Origin: Ghiorsea bivora
GTDB lineage: Bacteria > Pseudomonadota > Zetaproteobacteria > Mariprofundales > Mariprofundaceae
DNA: 64,000 nucleotides
Assembly (NCBI RefSeq): GCF_000744415.1
Contig: NZ_JQLW01000013.1
Span: 1 to 64,000, forward strand
Direction: 5' to 3'
Below the pieces are notes generated by a model, which was given only the letters and a program-made list of their open reading frames with translations, searched no databases and had not been told where the DNA came from. The position numbers and the translations under genes are program-made. Positions 8,044 through 15,452 of this stretch are shown piece after piece. Each line of letters begins with the position of its first letter. Position 1 is the stretch's first letter.

Positions 8044-8658
8044 ATGCATAAATATGTTATTAATGATATTTGGATGGCACTAAAGCTATCAAGTCGCAAT
8101 TTTTTTGGTTTGATAATTCTGATACCAGTTTTGTTATTTCTTTTTTTGATGTTGTTGCCTGAGGATGCAGGACGAAGAGTAGCCGAATATTTTGTTTATT
8201 TTTCAATTGCTGTGGTGCCAGTCATCCTTATTCAAAGTATATTTATTTATTTTGCAAATAGGCGGTATGTAATTGATTTGGAAACTGGAATGATTACCTT
8301 TCCAAAATCTGATATTGAGAATAGTATATTAGCAATAATTTTAATGGCTCCCTACTGGAATCTCATGAGAACCATTACTATTCATGCTTCTGAAATTGAG
8401 AATCTATATTTGGACACAAAAAGATGGAGTAAAACATCTCAAGTGAGTAATGGAAATACAGCTAGTGGGAAGCCTAAAACACGATCGAAAACAACAAAGC
8501 ATGTCAGGTATAACATTAATTTAGCAGGAACATTTGGCTCAGCTAGTTTGAATTTTTTGAAAAGGCAGAAGAGAGATGAAGTTCGAAATGCAATCCAACA
8601 ATGTATAAAGCAGCATAGCAATATAAATGTTGACAGAAAAGTGGCAGAATTTAGTTAA
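8044..8658 (+). CDS. Membrane protein, function unknown (204 aa)
   Basis: Not recognised. Two hydrophobic segments (about 20-40 and 50-72) form a hairpin. A cytoplasmic region follows with a possible short amphipathic segment near 95-112 and a lysine- and threonine-rich linker (about 135-158). A C-terminal beta-type region (RYNINLAGTFGSASL) and a helix rich in Arg and Lys complete it. The membrane hairpin with a PH-like soluble part is reminiscent of small bPH-type membrane proteins, but that is only a guess. GCAGGAG precedes the ATG. Confidence 0.6.
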   Translation: MHKYVINDIWMALKLSSRNFFGLIILIPVLLFLFLMLLPEDAGRRVAEYFVYFSIAVVPVILIQSIFIYFANRRYVIDLETGMITFPKSDIENSILAIILMAPYWNLMRTITIHASEIENLYLDTKRWSKTSQVSNGNTASGKPKTRSKTTKHVRYNINLAGTFGSASLNFLKRQKRDEVRNAIQQCIKQHSNINVDRKVAEFS

Positions 8659-8919
8659 CGTGCCTCTGAACAAGGATGCCCCCATCTCATAAGTATAGTT
8701 CCTATAAATGGTAATTACTGACTAATAGAGCTTGTAGTGGTCTAGCGATTGTATAGGATCAGAAAAGGGGTAAATGCGGGGAACATGCTTTTCCAAGTTA
8801 AGGTCATATGACACCCGAACCATTACAGTACAATTTGGGTTGAGCCTTTTGAAAGTGGTATAGACTCAAATTTTGAACTACTAAGGTAATATTTTAATCG
8901 AAAAATTTGAATATATCAT
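8659..8919. other. Intergenic region before the Sir2 operon
   Basis: No gene, repeat or clear terminator seen in this stretch, which with the following promoter makes a gap of about 314 bp. Confidence 0.4.
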
Positions 8920-8952
8920 AGCGACATAAATTGGCGCATAGGATGTTATCCT
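8920..8952 (+). promoter_or_regulatory. Island operator/promoter element 5 (Sir2 operon)
   Basis: AGCGACA (8920-8926), 5 nt, TGGCGCA (8932-8938), 8 nt, TATCCT as -10 (8947-8952). It overlaps a possible upstream TTG start at 8931, which decides for the ATG at 8973. Confidence 0.72.
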
Positions 8953-8972
8953 TCCTTAAAAGGAGAAAGCTT

Positions 8973-9386
8973 ATGCCGATGATATTAGATACGATTGATA
9001 AAATTTCACGCGATAAACAACGCGATGTTTTGTATATTACTTTTCACGATGCAGAAGCAGATTGGGAAGATGTGTTTGACTGGGAACAGGATGAACGTCG
9101 TAAACGGGTGATAAGCTTTTTGGAAAGTCATGGTATTTCTTATCGCATGTGTTTCCCTCCACAGCCAACTAATGGAATGGTGGTCATTTCTGGTCGTTAT
9201 AAAGGTGAAATTTATGTGGATGTTGAATTTGATGATGCTAATGAAACATACAAGCTTCTGAATAATTATTTAGAAGATGAATGTGGAAAACCACGCATAC
9301 ACAATGTTCTGTTTTGGTATTACAAATTAGAGCTAGCTATGAAAAATGCTAAGCATGATGAGCCTGGTTATTGGGATAATATGTAA
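8973..9386 (+). CDS. Hypothetical protein at head of Sir2 operon (137 aa)
   Basis: Not recognised. A soluble acidic protein with alternating helices and strands. It contains DVLYITFHDAEADWEDVFDW near residue 20 and GRYKGEIYVDVEFDD near 72. The start is set at ATG 8973 because AGGAG lies 9 bp before it and the promoter element covers the earlier TTG. Its stop overlaps the sirtuin start (TAATG), so the two are translationally coupled and the protein is a likely partner or inhibitor of the sirtuin (inference). Confidence 0.65.
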   Translation: MPMILDTIDKISRDKQRDVLYITFHDAEADWEDVFDWEQDERRKRVISFLESHGISYRMCFPPQPTNGMVVISGRYKGEIYVDVEFDDANETYKLLNNYLEDECGKPRIHNVLFWYYKLELAMKNAKHDEPGYWDNM

Positions 9387-10198
9387 TGAAAGCCATTCAA
9401 GATATTGTAGATGATGCTGAGGTTGTCATTATTACAGCTGGTGCTGGTATGGGTGTTGACTCTGGGTTACCAGACTTTCGTGGAACCCATGGTTTATGGA
9501 AGGAATACCCAGAGCTTGGGCGAAGAGATTTAGAGTTTGAGGATATGGCTAATCCAAAGTGGTTTAGAAATGATCCGAAATTGGCTTGGGCATTTTATGG
9601 GCATCGTTTTCATAAGTACATATCAATTCAACCCCATGCTGGCTTTGGTATGCTACTTGAGCTGTGTGAGAAAAAAGAAGACTACTTTGTGATTACAAGC
9701 AATGTGGATAATCAATTTCAAAAAGCAGCCTTTGACTTATCCAAGATATATGAGATACATGGCTCTTTGATGCATTTTCAATGTATATATGGATGTAAGC
9801 GAAATATTTGGGATGCCGACCCAGCATCCATACAAGTTGATGAGGAACGATTTGAGGCAACTTTGATGCCTAGCTGTCCACATTGTGGAAGGATTGCGAG
9901 ACCGAATGTCATGATGTTTGATGATTATGGCTGGCTATGTGATCGGGAACGAAGGCAAAGGAAGCGTTTTGAATCATGGAAACGGAAGGTATGGGATAGG
10001 AAAAAGAAGGTTTTAATTATAGAGGTTGGTGCAGGTACAACTGTTGCCTCAATTCGCAGGATTTCTGAACAGCTTTATGACAAGGAATTTCATTATTCTA
10101 AGTTTATCCGTATTAACCCTAGAGATATCGAAGTGCCTGTTGGTGCTAACTGCATCAAGTTGGGCGGTTTAGAGGGTATAGCTCAGCTTTTAAAATGA
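9386..10198 (+). CDS. Sir2-family NAD-dependent protein (sirtuin)
   Basis: A 270-residue sirtuin. The NAD-binding signature GAGMGVDSGLPDFRG begins near residue 18. TSNVDNQF stands near 105 in place of TQNxDxL, and the catalytic histidine is in YEIHGSL near 123. Zinc-site cysteines are in CIYGC (near 132) and SCPHCG (near 164). A basic insertion (RERRQRKRFESWKRK) follows. All core motifs are intact, so it should use NAD, either as deacylase or as an NADase of the kind found in phage-defence systems. It is coupled to the unknown gene before it and followed by a broken EEP gene, an ArfB-like gene and a SemiSWEET gene. Confidence 0.85.
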   Translation: MKAIQDIVDDAEVVIITAGAGMGVDSGLPDFRGTHGLWKEYPELGRRDLEFEDMANPKWFRNDPKLAWAFYGHRFHKYISIQPHAGFGMLLELCEKKEDYFVITSNVDNQFQKAAFDLSKIYEIHGSLMHFQCIYGCKRNIWDADPASIQVDEERFEATLMPSCPHCGRIARPNVMMFDDYGWLCDRERRQRKRFESWKRKVWDRKKKVLIIEVGAGTTVASIRRISEQLYDKEFHYSKFIRINPRDIEVPVGANCIKLGGLEGIAQLLK

Positions 10199-10221
10199 AG
10201 TGAATTGAAGCAGACGGTAGA

Positions 10222-10999
10222 ATGATTTATAAAAAAGAGAAAATAATGACATTGAACATCGGGAATGGTGGCGGTGTTCATCGGCTAGAAGCTATAATTA
10301 ACCGCATAGAGATACATTCTCCTGATGTGTTGGTATTAACTGAATATCGTGAAAATCATAATTCAGGTCTGCTCAGGGAATATCTTACAAAAAGTGGTTT
10401 TTTATACCTTGCAGCAGGTTCAAACGATTCAAGTATTAATACTGTGCTGATTGCATCAAAGATTCGTTTTACGCCGTATATGTTTGAAGATTTTGTTGAG
10501 CCAGAAGGGGTGAAAAGTTTGCTAGGCGCTCGGTTTGAGAACTTTCATTTAATTGGCTGTTCCTTGTCAGGTTTATCTGAGAATAATGAAGCATTTATTG
10601 GAAAATACAGCCACCTTTTTCAAAGGGCAATACGGGTGTGATTTTGGTGTGATTGTTGGAGCGGTGAAATCCACAAAAAAACTTGCAGGTGAAGAGCCTT
10701 TAACTTATTTGAGGGGCATGGAAGATCAAGGGCTGGTGGGATTACATTGCGAGAAGGAGTCGTGTGCAAATGAATGTTCAATTCAGAATCAGAATGATAA
10801 CTTCTTTCGAAAAAGTTTTGTTTTTGTAACAAGTAACTTAATGGAGGAGAGGGTATCCTCAGTGGTTTGTTCTCCGAGTAATATTGCCTCGGAAAATTTA
10901 AACTATTCAGAAATGCTTGTTGAAGTGAGCTTTGGTAAACGGTTAGCTTCAGATGATAAATATCTATTTGATAAGTGGGCTCAAATGAGAAGATATTGA
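10222..10999 (+). pseudogene. Frameshifted endonuclease/exonuclease/phosphatase (EEP) gene
   Basis: The first part (10222-10641) reads as an EEP N-terminus: MTLNIGNGGG with the metal Asn, PDVLVLTEYR with the metal Glu, and LIGCSLSGL. The C-terminal half continues in the +1 frame to 10999 (FGVIVGAVKST, then FVFVTSNLM, then YSEMLVEVSF). The switch falls near a T5 run at 10616-10620, so one indel explains it. Even restored, GDFNTG has become VGAVKS and the SDH motif has become NYSE, so catalysis was probably already lost. Programmed slippage is possible but unsupported. Confidence 0.65.
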
Positions 11000-11041
11000 A
11001 TGTCGCATGGATATTGTTATCTGAGGTATATAGGACGTGAT

Positions 11042-11446
11042 ATGGAAAAGGTGATTATTGCAGAGGATGAAGTGCAAATGATAGCGATCCGAGCGCAAGG
11101 ATCGGGTGGTCAACATGTGAATAAAGTTTCAACGGCTATTCATTTACGCTTTGATATTCGAGCATCATCATTGGCTGAAGAAGATAAAGAAAGGTTGTTG
11201 CAATATCATGATCATCGAATCAGTCGGGATGGTGTGATTGTGATTAAAGCGCAGCAGTTTCGTAGCCAAGCGAAGAATAAGGAAGCTGCGTTAAACCGTT
11301 TAAAGGCGTTGATAAGTGTGGGCACGGTCGCCCCGAAGAAAAGGAAAGTTGTAAAGCGGTCTAAAGCTTCAATACAAAAGCGACTGGCAAATAAAAACCA
11401 GCGTTCACAATTAAAAAGGTTAAGGAAGAATGATTGGAATGAATAA
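11042..11446 (+). CDS. arfB: ArfB/YaeJ-like peptidyl-tRNA hydrolase (ribosome rescue)
   Basis: Rescues stalled ribosomes by hydrolysing peptidyl-tRNA. The GGQ motif lies in RAQGSGGQHVNKV near residue 20. TAIHLRFDIRASSL and DGVIVIKAQQFRSQ follow as in ArfB, and the C-terminal tail is long and basic, the part that enters the mRNA channel. The start is placed at ATG 11042, 14 codons inside the longest frame. There an AGGA motif is well spaced and the N-terminus matches the family. It lies in the Sir2 transcript, unusual for a gene that is normally core. Confidence 0.85.
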   Translation: MEKVIIAEDEVQMIAIRAQGSGGQHVNKVSTAIHLRFDIRASSLAEEDKERLLQYHDHRISRDGVIVIKAQQFRSQAKNKEAALNRLKALISVGTVAPKKRKVVKRSKASIQKRLANKNQRSQLKRLRKNDWNE

Positions 11447-11464
11447 TTTGGAGCGTGTGTAATA

Positions 11465-11737
11465 ATGGATTATTGGCAATTGTGTGGCACGGTCGCAAGT
11501 GTTGCGTTTACAGTGGGTTTTGTTGGTCAGTTGCGAACCACATATCAAACGCGAAATGTGGAAGGGTTATCCCTTTTGCAATGGTTGGTGTTCACCATGG
11601 CATCAAGTATGTTCGCTGCATATTATGTGCATTTAGAGCAGTGGATGATGGTTTCGGTATCCATTTTTGGTGCTGTCGTTTGCTTATTGATTGTATTGAT
11701 GGTTTTGAAATACCGAAGGTCTGAAGTGTTATTTTAA
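11465..11737 (+). CDS. SemiSWEET-like small PQ-loop membrane protein (copy 2)
   Basis: A 90-residue paralogue of the protein at 4014-4295, with three membrane segments and the same landmarks: W-x2-GTVASVAFT-x2-FVGQ, a TYQTRNVEGLSLLQW stretch and HLEQWMM. It is 18 bp behind arfB and closes the Sir2 operon, as copy 1 closes the HIRAN operon. It is a probable dimeric sugar or small-solute carrier; no substrate evidence. Confidence 0.7.
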   Translation: MDYWQLCGTVASVAFTVGFVGQLRTTYQTRNVEGLSLLQWLVFTMASSMFAAYYVHLEQWMMVSVSIFGAVVCLLIVLMVLKYRRSEVLF

Positions 11738-11825
11738 TCAAAAGCATGCATAGAGGCGTTAATGCATTCAGCAATAGCTATTGGGGGTGATAGATGAATT
11801 TTCTACAATCTATATTAATAGTAGT

Positions 11826-11837
11826 TATTGACCAATA
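11826..11837 (+). promoter_or_regulatory. Candidate HipB operator
   Basis: A short perfect inverted repeat TATTG-AC-CAATA about 27 bp before the hipB start. HipB proteins repress their own promoters through short palindromes; only the position and symmetry support this one. Confidence 0.35.
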
Positions 11838-11863
11838 GTCTTTATTATGGGAAAGTTGTAGGT

Positions 11864-12181
11864 ATGAATTTACCAATAGATATGCAGCAACTATTGAGTG
11901 GACCTGCTGAAACTCAGAAGCGATTGGGTGAAAAAGCTAAAGATTTACGCCTTTTTCAAGGTTTGAAGCGGGTGACATTGAGTGAAAAAAGTGGTGTGTC
12001 GCCAGAAACGATTCGCAATTTTGAGCAAACTGGAAAAATAACCTTAGAAAACTTTCTCCGCATTGCCTTTGCCTTGCATGAAGAGCATAAGCTGAACGAC
12101 CTGTTTGAGCTACCCGAAATAGCCTCATTGCAAGATATAGAAAAGCGCAGTAACCCTCTACCAAAGCGAGGTAAGCGATGA
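11864..12181 (+). CDS. hipB: HipB-like antitoxin, XRE-type repressor
   Basis: A 105-residue helix-turn-helix protein. The recognition region is TLSEKSGVSPETIRNFEQTG, followed by the helix ENFLRIAFAL. The start is ATG 11864, not the TTG at 11828, because the latter lies inside a palindrome that looks like the operator. The stop overlaps the hipA start by 4 bp. Expected to bind its own promoter and to neutralise the HipA kinase. Confidence 0.82.
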   Translation: MNLPIDMQQLLSGPAETQKRLGEKAKDLRLFQGLKRVTLSEKSGVSPETIRNFEQTGKITLENFLRIAFALHEEHKLNDLFELPEIASLQDIEKRSNPLPKRGKR

Positions 12182-13377
12182 GCGAACTTCATGTGTATTA
12201 CAATGGTCACAAACATCACTCTTTATTGGTTGGTCAGTTGGCAACGTTTAAGAAGAAAATATATTTTGAATATGATGCCGCTTTTTTAGAAGCTGGGTTA
12301 AATCTATCACCCTTTTTATTGCCCATGAAATCAGGTGCACAAACACCACAAGCCAGTAACCCTTGGCAAGGATTGTTTGGCGTGTTTAATGATTCTTTAC
12401 CTGATGGTTGGGGATTGTTGCTGATGGATAGACACTTAAAGTCATTGGGTGTGGATGTGCAGTATTTATCGCCCTTGGATAGATTGGCGTATATTGGTAG
12501 TCGTGGGATGGGGGCATTGAGCTATAAACCTGCAAAGCGTATGCATACGGCAGGCTTTGATATTGATTTAAGTGAGCTGGCTACAGCTGCTATTGCGATT
12601 TATGAAGGTCAAACAAGTGAATGCTTGGCAGAGATGGCGCAGGCGGGTGGGTCGCCAGGTGGTGCAAGACCCAAAGTGTTGGTGCATACCAAGGGTGAAT
12701 ACCTGATTTCAGGTGATGGGCAAGTGCCAGAAGGTTACACGCCTTGGGTGGTCAAATTTTTCTCTGCTCAGGACGCACCTGAAACAGGGCGTATTGAGTA
12801 TGCCTATTCATTGATGGCAAAAGCTGCGGGTATTGTCATGCCAGAAACACGGTTGTTTGAAGATAAACATGGCAAGGCATGGTTTGGTATTCAGCGCTTT
12901 GACCGTGTGAATGGTCAGTGTATCCATATGCATACATTGGGTGGTTTGGTTGATGCTGATTTTAGAATGCCATCGCTGGATTATACGGAAGTATTGAAGG
13001 TGACGCAGGCATTGACGCGACACGCCAAAGATGTGGAGCAGGCGTTTCGGGTGATGGTGTTTAATGTGCTGGCTAAAAACAGAGATGATCATTCCAAAAA
13101 CTTCTCTTTTTTGATGGATGAACATGGTGAATGGCGGTTAGCCCCAGCCTATGATTTGACCTACTCTCAAGGCATCAATGGTGAGCATACAACATCTATT
13201 GCAGGTGAAGGTAGAGACCCAAAGACAGTACATATGCTAAAAGTTGGTGAAACTGTTGGGTTAAAGCCGAGTGCAATGGAAGCCATGATTGATGATGTAT
13301 CTGTGGCACTAAACAGGTGGGATGATTGGTGTGATGTGGCGGGAATTGCTCAAGGGAAACGGAATGTCATCGTCTGA
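12178..13377 (+). CDS. hipA: HipA-type serine/threonine kinase toxin
   Basis: A 399-residue HipA kinase, which in E. coli phosphorylates GltX and halts growth. It shows the N-terminal subdomain, the regulatory P-loop GGSPGGARPK (about 158-167), the catalytic loop NRDDHSKNFSF (near 301) and the metal-binding PAYDLTYS (near 322). Length is as in the family (about 440 in E. coli; 400 is common in other groups). All catalytic residues are kept, so the pair should be a working toxin-antitoxin unit. Confidence 0.88.
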   Translation: MSELHVYYNGHKHHSLLVGQLATFKKKIYFEYDAAFLEAGLNLSPFLLPMKSGAQTPQASNPWQGLFGVFNDSLPDGWGLLLMDRHLKSLGVDVQYLSPLDRLAYIGSRGMGALSYKPAKRMHTAGFDIDLSELATAAIAIYEGQTSECLAEMAQAGGSPGGARPKVLVHTKGEYLISGDGQVPEGYTPWVVKFFSAQDAPETGRIEYAYSLMAKAAGIVMPETRLFEDKHGKAWFGIQRFDRVNGQCIHMHTLGGLVDADFRMPSLDYTEVLKVTQALTRHAKDVEQAFRVMVFNVLAKNRDDHSKNFSFLMDEHGEWRLAPAYDLTYSQGINGEHTTSIAGEGRDPKTVHMLKVGETVGLKPSAMEAMIDDVSVALNRWDDWCDVAGIAQGKRNVIV

Positions 13378-13411
13378 AAATGGTGTTGATAGGATGTTTA
13401 TCTTTATTATG

Positions 13412-13444
13412 TGCGACACTATATGGCGCATGGGCTTGTAATAT
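13412..13444 (+). promoter_or_regulatory. Island operator/promoter element 6
   Basis: TGCGACA (13412-13418), 5 nt, TGGCGCA (13424-13430), 8 nt, TAATAT as -10 (13439-13444). The gene at 13482 follows after 37 bp with AGGAGAGG as ribosome-binding site. Confidence 0.75.
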
Positions 13445-13481
13445 GTTGCCTAAACATGAAAGTGTATGAGGAGAGGTTGTT

Positions 13482-13874
13482 ATGAATGAAGAAATGAAAG
13501 ATAAGTCAATGGATGGTGCTTATCAAATTGATGGGTTTGATGTGTTGGACTGTGAAACTTCTAAGAAATGGTATATTCGAGAAATTTTAGATGTTACTTC
13601 AACTGAGTTTGAGAGGTCGGAGCTGACCCATAAAAAGCGAATTGAGATAGTTCATGCATTAGGTGTTACATGCTTAGAAAGTGTTCTTAATCAGTGTTTT
13701 AAGGAGTCTCATCCCAGCTATTCTGCTGCAGATGAAGTAAAGCTATTTGCTCAAGTGGTTGGGTTACACACGCAGGGAAAAACAACTTTATCAGATGAGG
13801 AGTATTTCCAACTAACGATGGAAGCGCGCTTAAGAAAGGCGATGGCTTCTCAAGTATTGCGGAATAATGATTAA
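13482..13874 (+). CDS. Hypothetical protein (130 aa)
   Basis: Not recognised. A soluble, mostly helical, mildly acidic protein without membrane segments. It is driven by island element 6 and has a strong ribosome-binding site, so it is probably expressed. The IS3-type element is inserted 70 bp behind its stop and may have cut it off from former operon partners, of which the zinc-ribbon remnant at 15157-15408 could be one. Confidence 0.6.
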   Translation: MNEEMKDKSMDGAYQIDGFDVLDCETSKKWYIREILDVTSTEFERSELTHKKRIEIVHALGVTCLESVLNQCFKESHPSYSAADEVKLFAQVVGLHTQGKTTLSDEEYFQLTMEARLRKAMASQVLRNND

Positions 13875-14019
13875 GCGATAAGGAATCAATTTGCGAGTGA
13901 AAATATGAAAGGTGTATGGAAAAGCATTGTTGGCATATAGCAAGCTTGAGGTAATCCCCCCGAAAAATGTTTGAGTTTATAAGTAGAATTTTCTAGTAAT
14001 CAAAACAGGAGATTTTACG

Positions 14020-14286
14020 ATGAAGAAATCAAGGTATAGTGATAGCCAAATAATCAATATTTTAAAGGAAGCCGAGGCAGGTGTTCCAGTTCCAGAGTTG
14101 TGTAGAACTCATGGTATGAGCAGTGCCTCATTTTATAAATGGCGTAGCAAATATGGCGGCATGGATGCGTCAATGATGTCTAGACTCAAAGAGCTTGAAG
14201 AAGAAAACCGTCGTTTAAAAAAAATGTATGCTGAAGAACGATTGAAGTATGAGATTATTCAGGAAGCGATGGCAAAAAAGTGGTAA
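14020..14286 (+). CDS. IS3-family transposase OrfA
   Basis: An 88-residue DNA-binding part of the transposase. A helix-turn-helix ([20 protein letters not shown]) is followed by a leucine-zipper-like coiled coil ([14 protein letters not shown]). The heptamer A_AAA_AAG at 14274-14280 lies in the correct zero frame near the end, so a -1 ribosomal shift would give the OrfAB fusion transposase. AGGAG precedes the ATG. Confidence 0.88.
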   Translation: MKKSRYSDSQIINILKEAEAGVPVPELCRTHGMSSASFYKWRSKYGGMDASMMSRLKELEEENRRLKKMYAEERLKYEIIQEAMAKKW

Positions 14287-15107
14287 AGCCTTCTGAGCGT
14301 CGATACATGGCAAAGGAGGCTGTTTGCAACCGTAGTGTCAGTATTCGCATGGCATGTTTAACCTTTGTTGTTAGTGAACGGTGTTATAGGTATCAGCCTA
14401 AGCTTAGCACCGAGAATCAAGTGATTGCTGACTGGCTTATTCGCCTCACGCATAACCAACGCAACTGGGGTTTTGGTTTATGTTACTTTTTCCTTCGTAA
14501 TGTCAAAGGGTTTGGCTGGAACCATAAGCGTGTATATCGCATATATCGGGAGTTGGAATTGAACCTGCGTATCAAGCCAAAGAAACGGCTAAAAAGAGAG
14601 AAGCCTGAGGCTTTAGCCGTACCTGAAGCCATCAACGAATCTTGGTCGATGGATTTTATGCATGACCAACTTAGTGATGGTCGAAGTTACAGGCTGTTTA
14701 ATGTGATTGATGATTTTAATCGTGAAGGTTTAACCATTGAAGCTGACTTTTCATTGCCTGCGACTCGCGTGATTCGTGCTTTAGACCAAATCATTGAGTG
14801 GCGTGGAAAACCTAAAAGCATTCGTTGCGACAATGGACCAGAATACATCAGTCATTTGCTGGCAAACTGGGCTAAGAAACACAATATTATATTGGAGTTT
14901 ATTCAGCCAGGAAACCCTCAGCAAAACGCCTACATTGAACGGTATAATCGAACAGTGAGATATGACTGGCTTAGCCAGTATATCTTTAGTGAGATGGAAG
15001 AAGTTCAGCGTCATGCAACCCGCTGGTTATGGACGTACAACAACGAACGACCTAATATGGCACTTGGTGGTATAACGCCTAAGCAAAAGCTGGCGTTAGC
15101 TGCTTAA
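14280..15107 (+). CDS. IS3-family transposase OrfB (DDE integrase)
   Basis: A 275-residue catalytic part with the DDE triad in [16 protein letters not shown] and [12 protein letters not shown], in the -1 frame relative to OrfA. It has the usual HTH_21-like region ([13 protein letters not shown]) before the core. It is expected to be translated mainly as the frameshift fusion. No internal stops, so the element may still be active. Confidence 0.88.
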   Translation: MVKPSERRYMAKEAVCNRSVSIRMACLTFVVSERCYRYQPKLSTENQVIADWLIRLTHNQRNWGFGLCYFFLRNVKGFGWNHKRVYRIYRELELNLRIKPKKRLKREKPEALAVPEAINESWSMDFMHDQLSDGRSYRLFNVIDDFNREGLTIEADFSLPATRVIRALDQIIEWRGKPKSIRCDNGPEYISHLLANWAKKHNIILEFIQPGNPQQNAYIERYNRTVRYDWLSQYIFSEMEEVQRHATRWLWTYNNERPNMALGGITPKQKLALAA

Positions 15108-15156
15108 CAGTTTTCTACTTATAAATGCAGGCACTTATGGGTGGATTACCCAATGA

Positions 15157-15408
15157 TTTGGTCTAAAGCACGAATTACCCGTGTTGCAGGCAACAGGAAA
15201 GTCGTATCCATATGATGATTACAGTTGTGGAAAGTGTGGTTGGCGTGGGACAATATGTGGTACTTGTGGAATGAAAAAGTGCCCTAAGTGATCAGGTCAA
15301 ATAAAATCGACTCATGATAAAGATCCCAAAGGGATTCTGTATTAAATTTGTGAGCAATGTAAGAGGTGGCATTCGATATGCTTGCCAAAGAGTTGTCGAA
15401 TATGCTGA
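15157..15408 (+). pseudogene. Decayed zinc-ribbon protein remnant
   Basis: One reading frame with two internal stops keeps two zinc-ribbon-like cysteine sets: SCGKCGWRGTICGTCG in the first part and ICEQCKRWHSIC followed by CRIC in the second. It starts 6 bp from the right end of the IS and has no start codon there, so the 5' part was probably lost with the insertion. The former full gene is unknown. Confidence 0.5.
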
Positions 15409-15452
15409 AAAATAAATAGGTCTGCTAGCCTAAGGTCAAAGAATTACGAAAG

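Larger units (their letters stand above)
13947..15151 (+). mobile_element. IS3-family insertion sequence (IS407-like)
   Basis: Two overlapping transposase frames lie between related ends. Left, TGAGGTAATCCCCCC starts at 13947. Right, the inverted TGGGTAATCCACCC ends at 15151. A further inner inverted match TTTATAAGTAGAA occurs on both sides. The ends are imperfect and no convincing target duplication is visible, so the exact borders are approximate. Confidence 0.75.

Noticed and set aside
14020-15107. IS3 orfA/orfB frame change as a broken transposase
   Set aside because: The zero-frame A_AAA_AAG heptamer and the -1 overlap are the normal programmed arrangement for this family.
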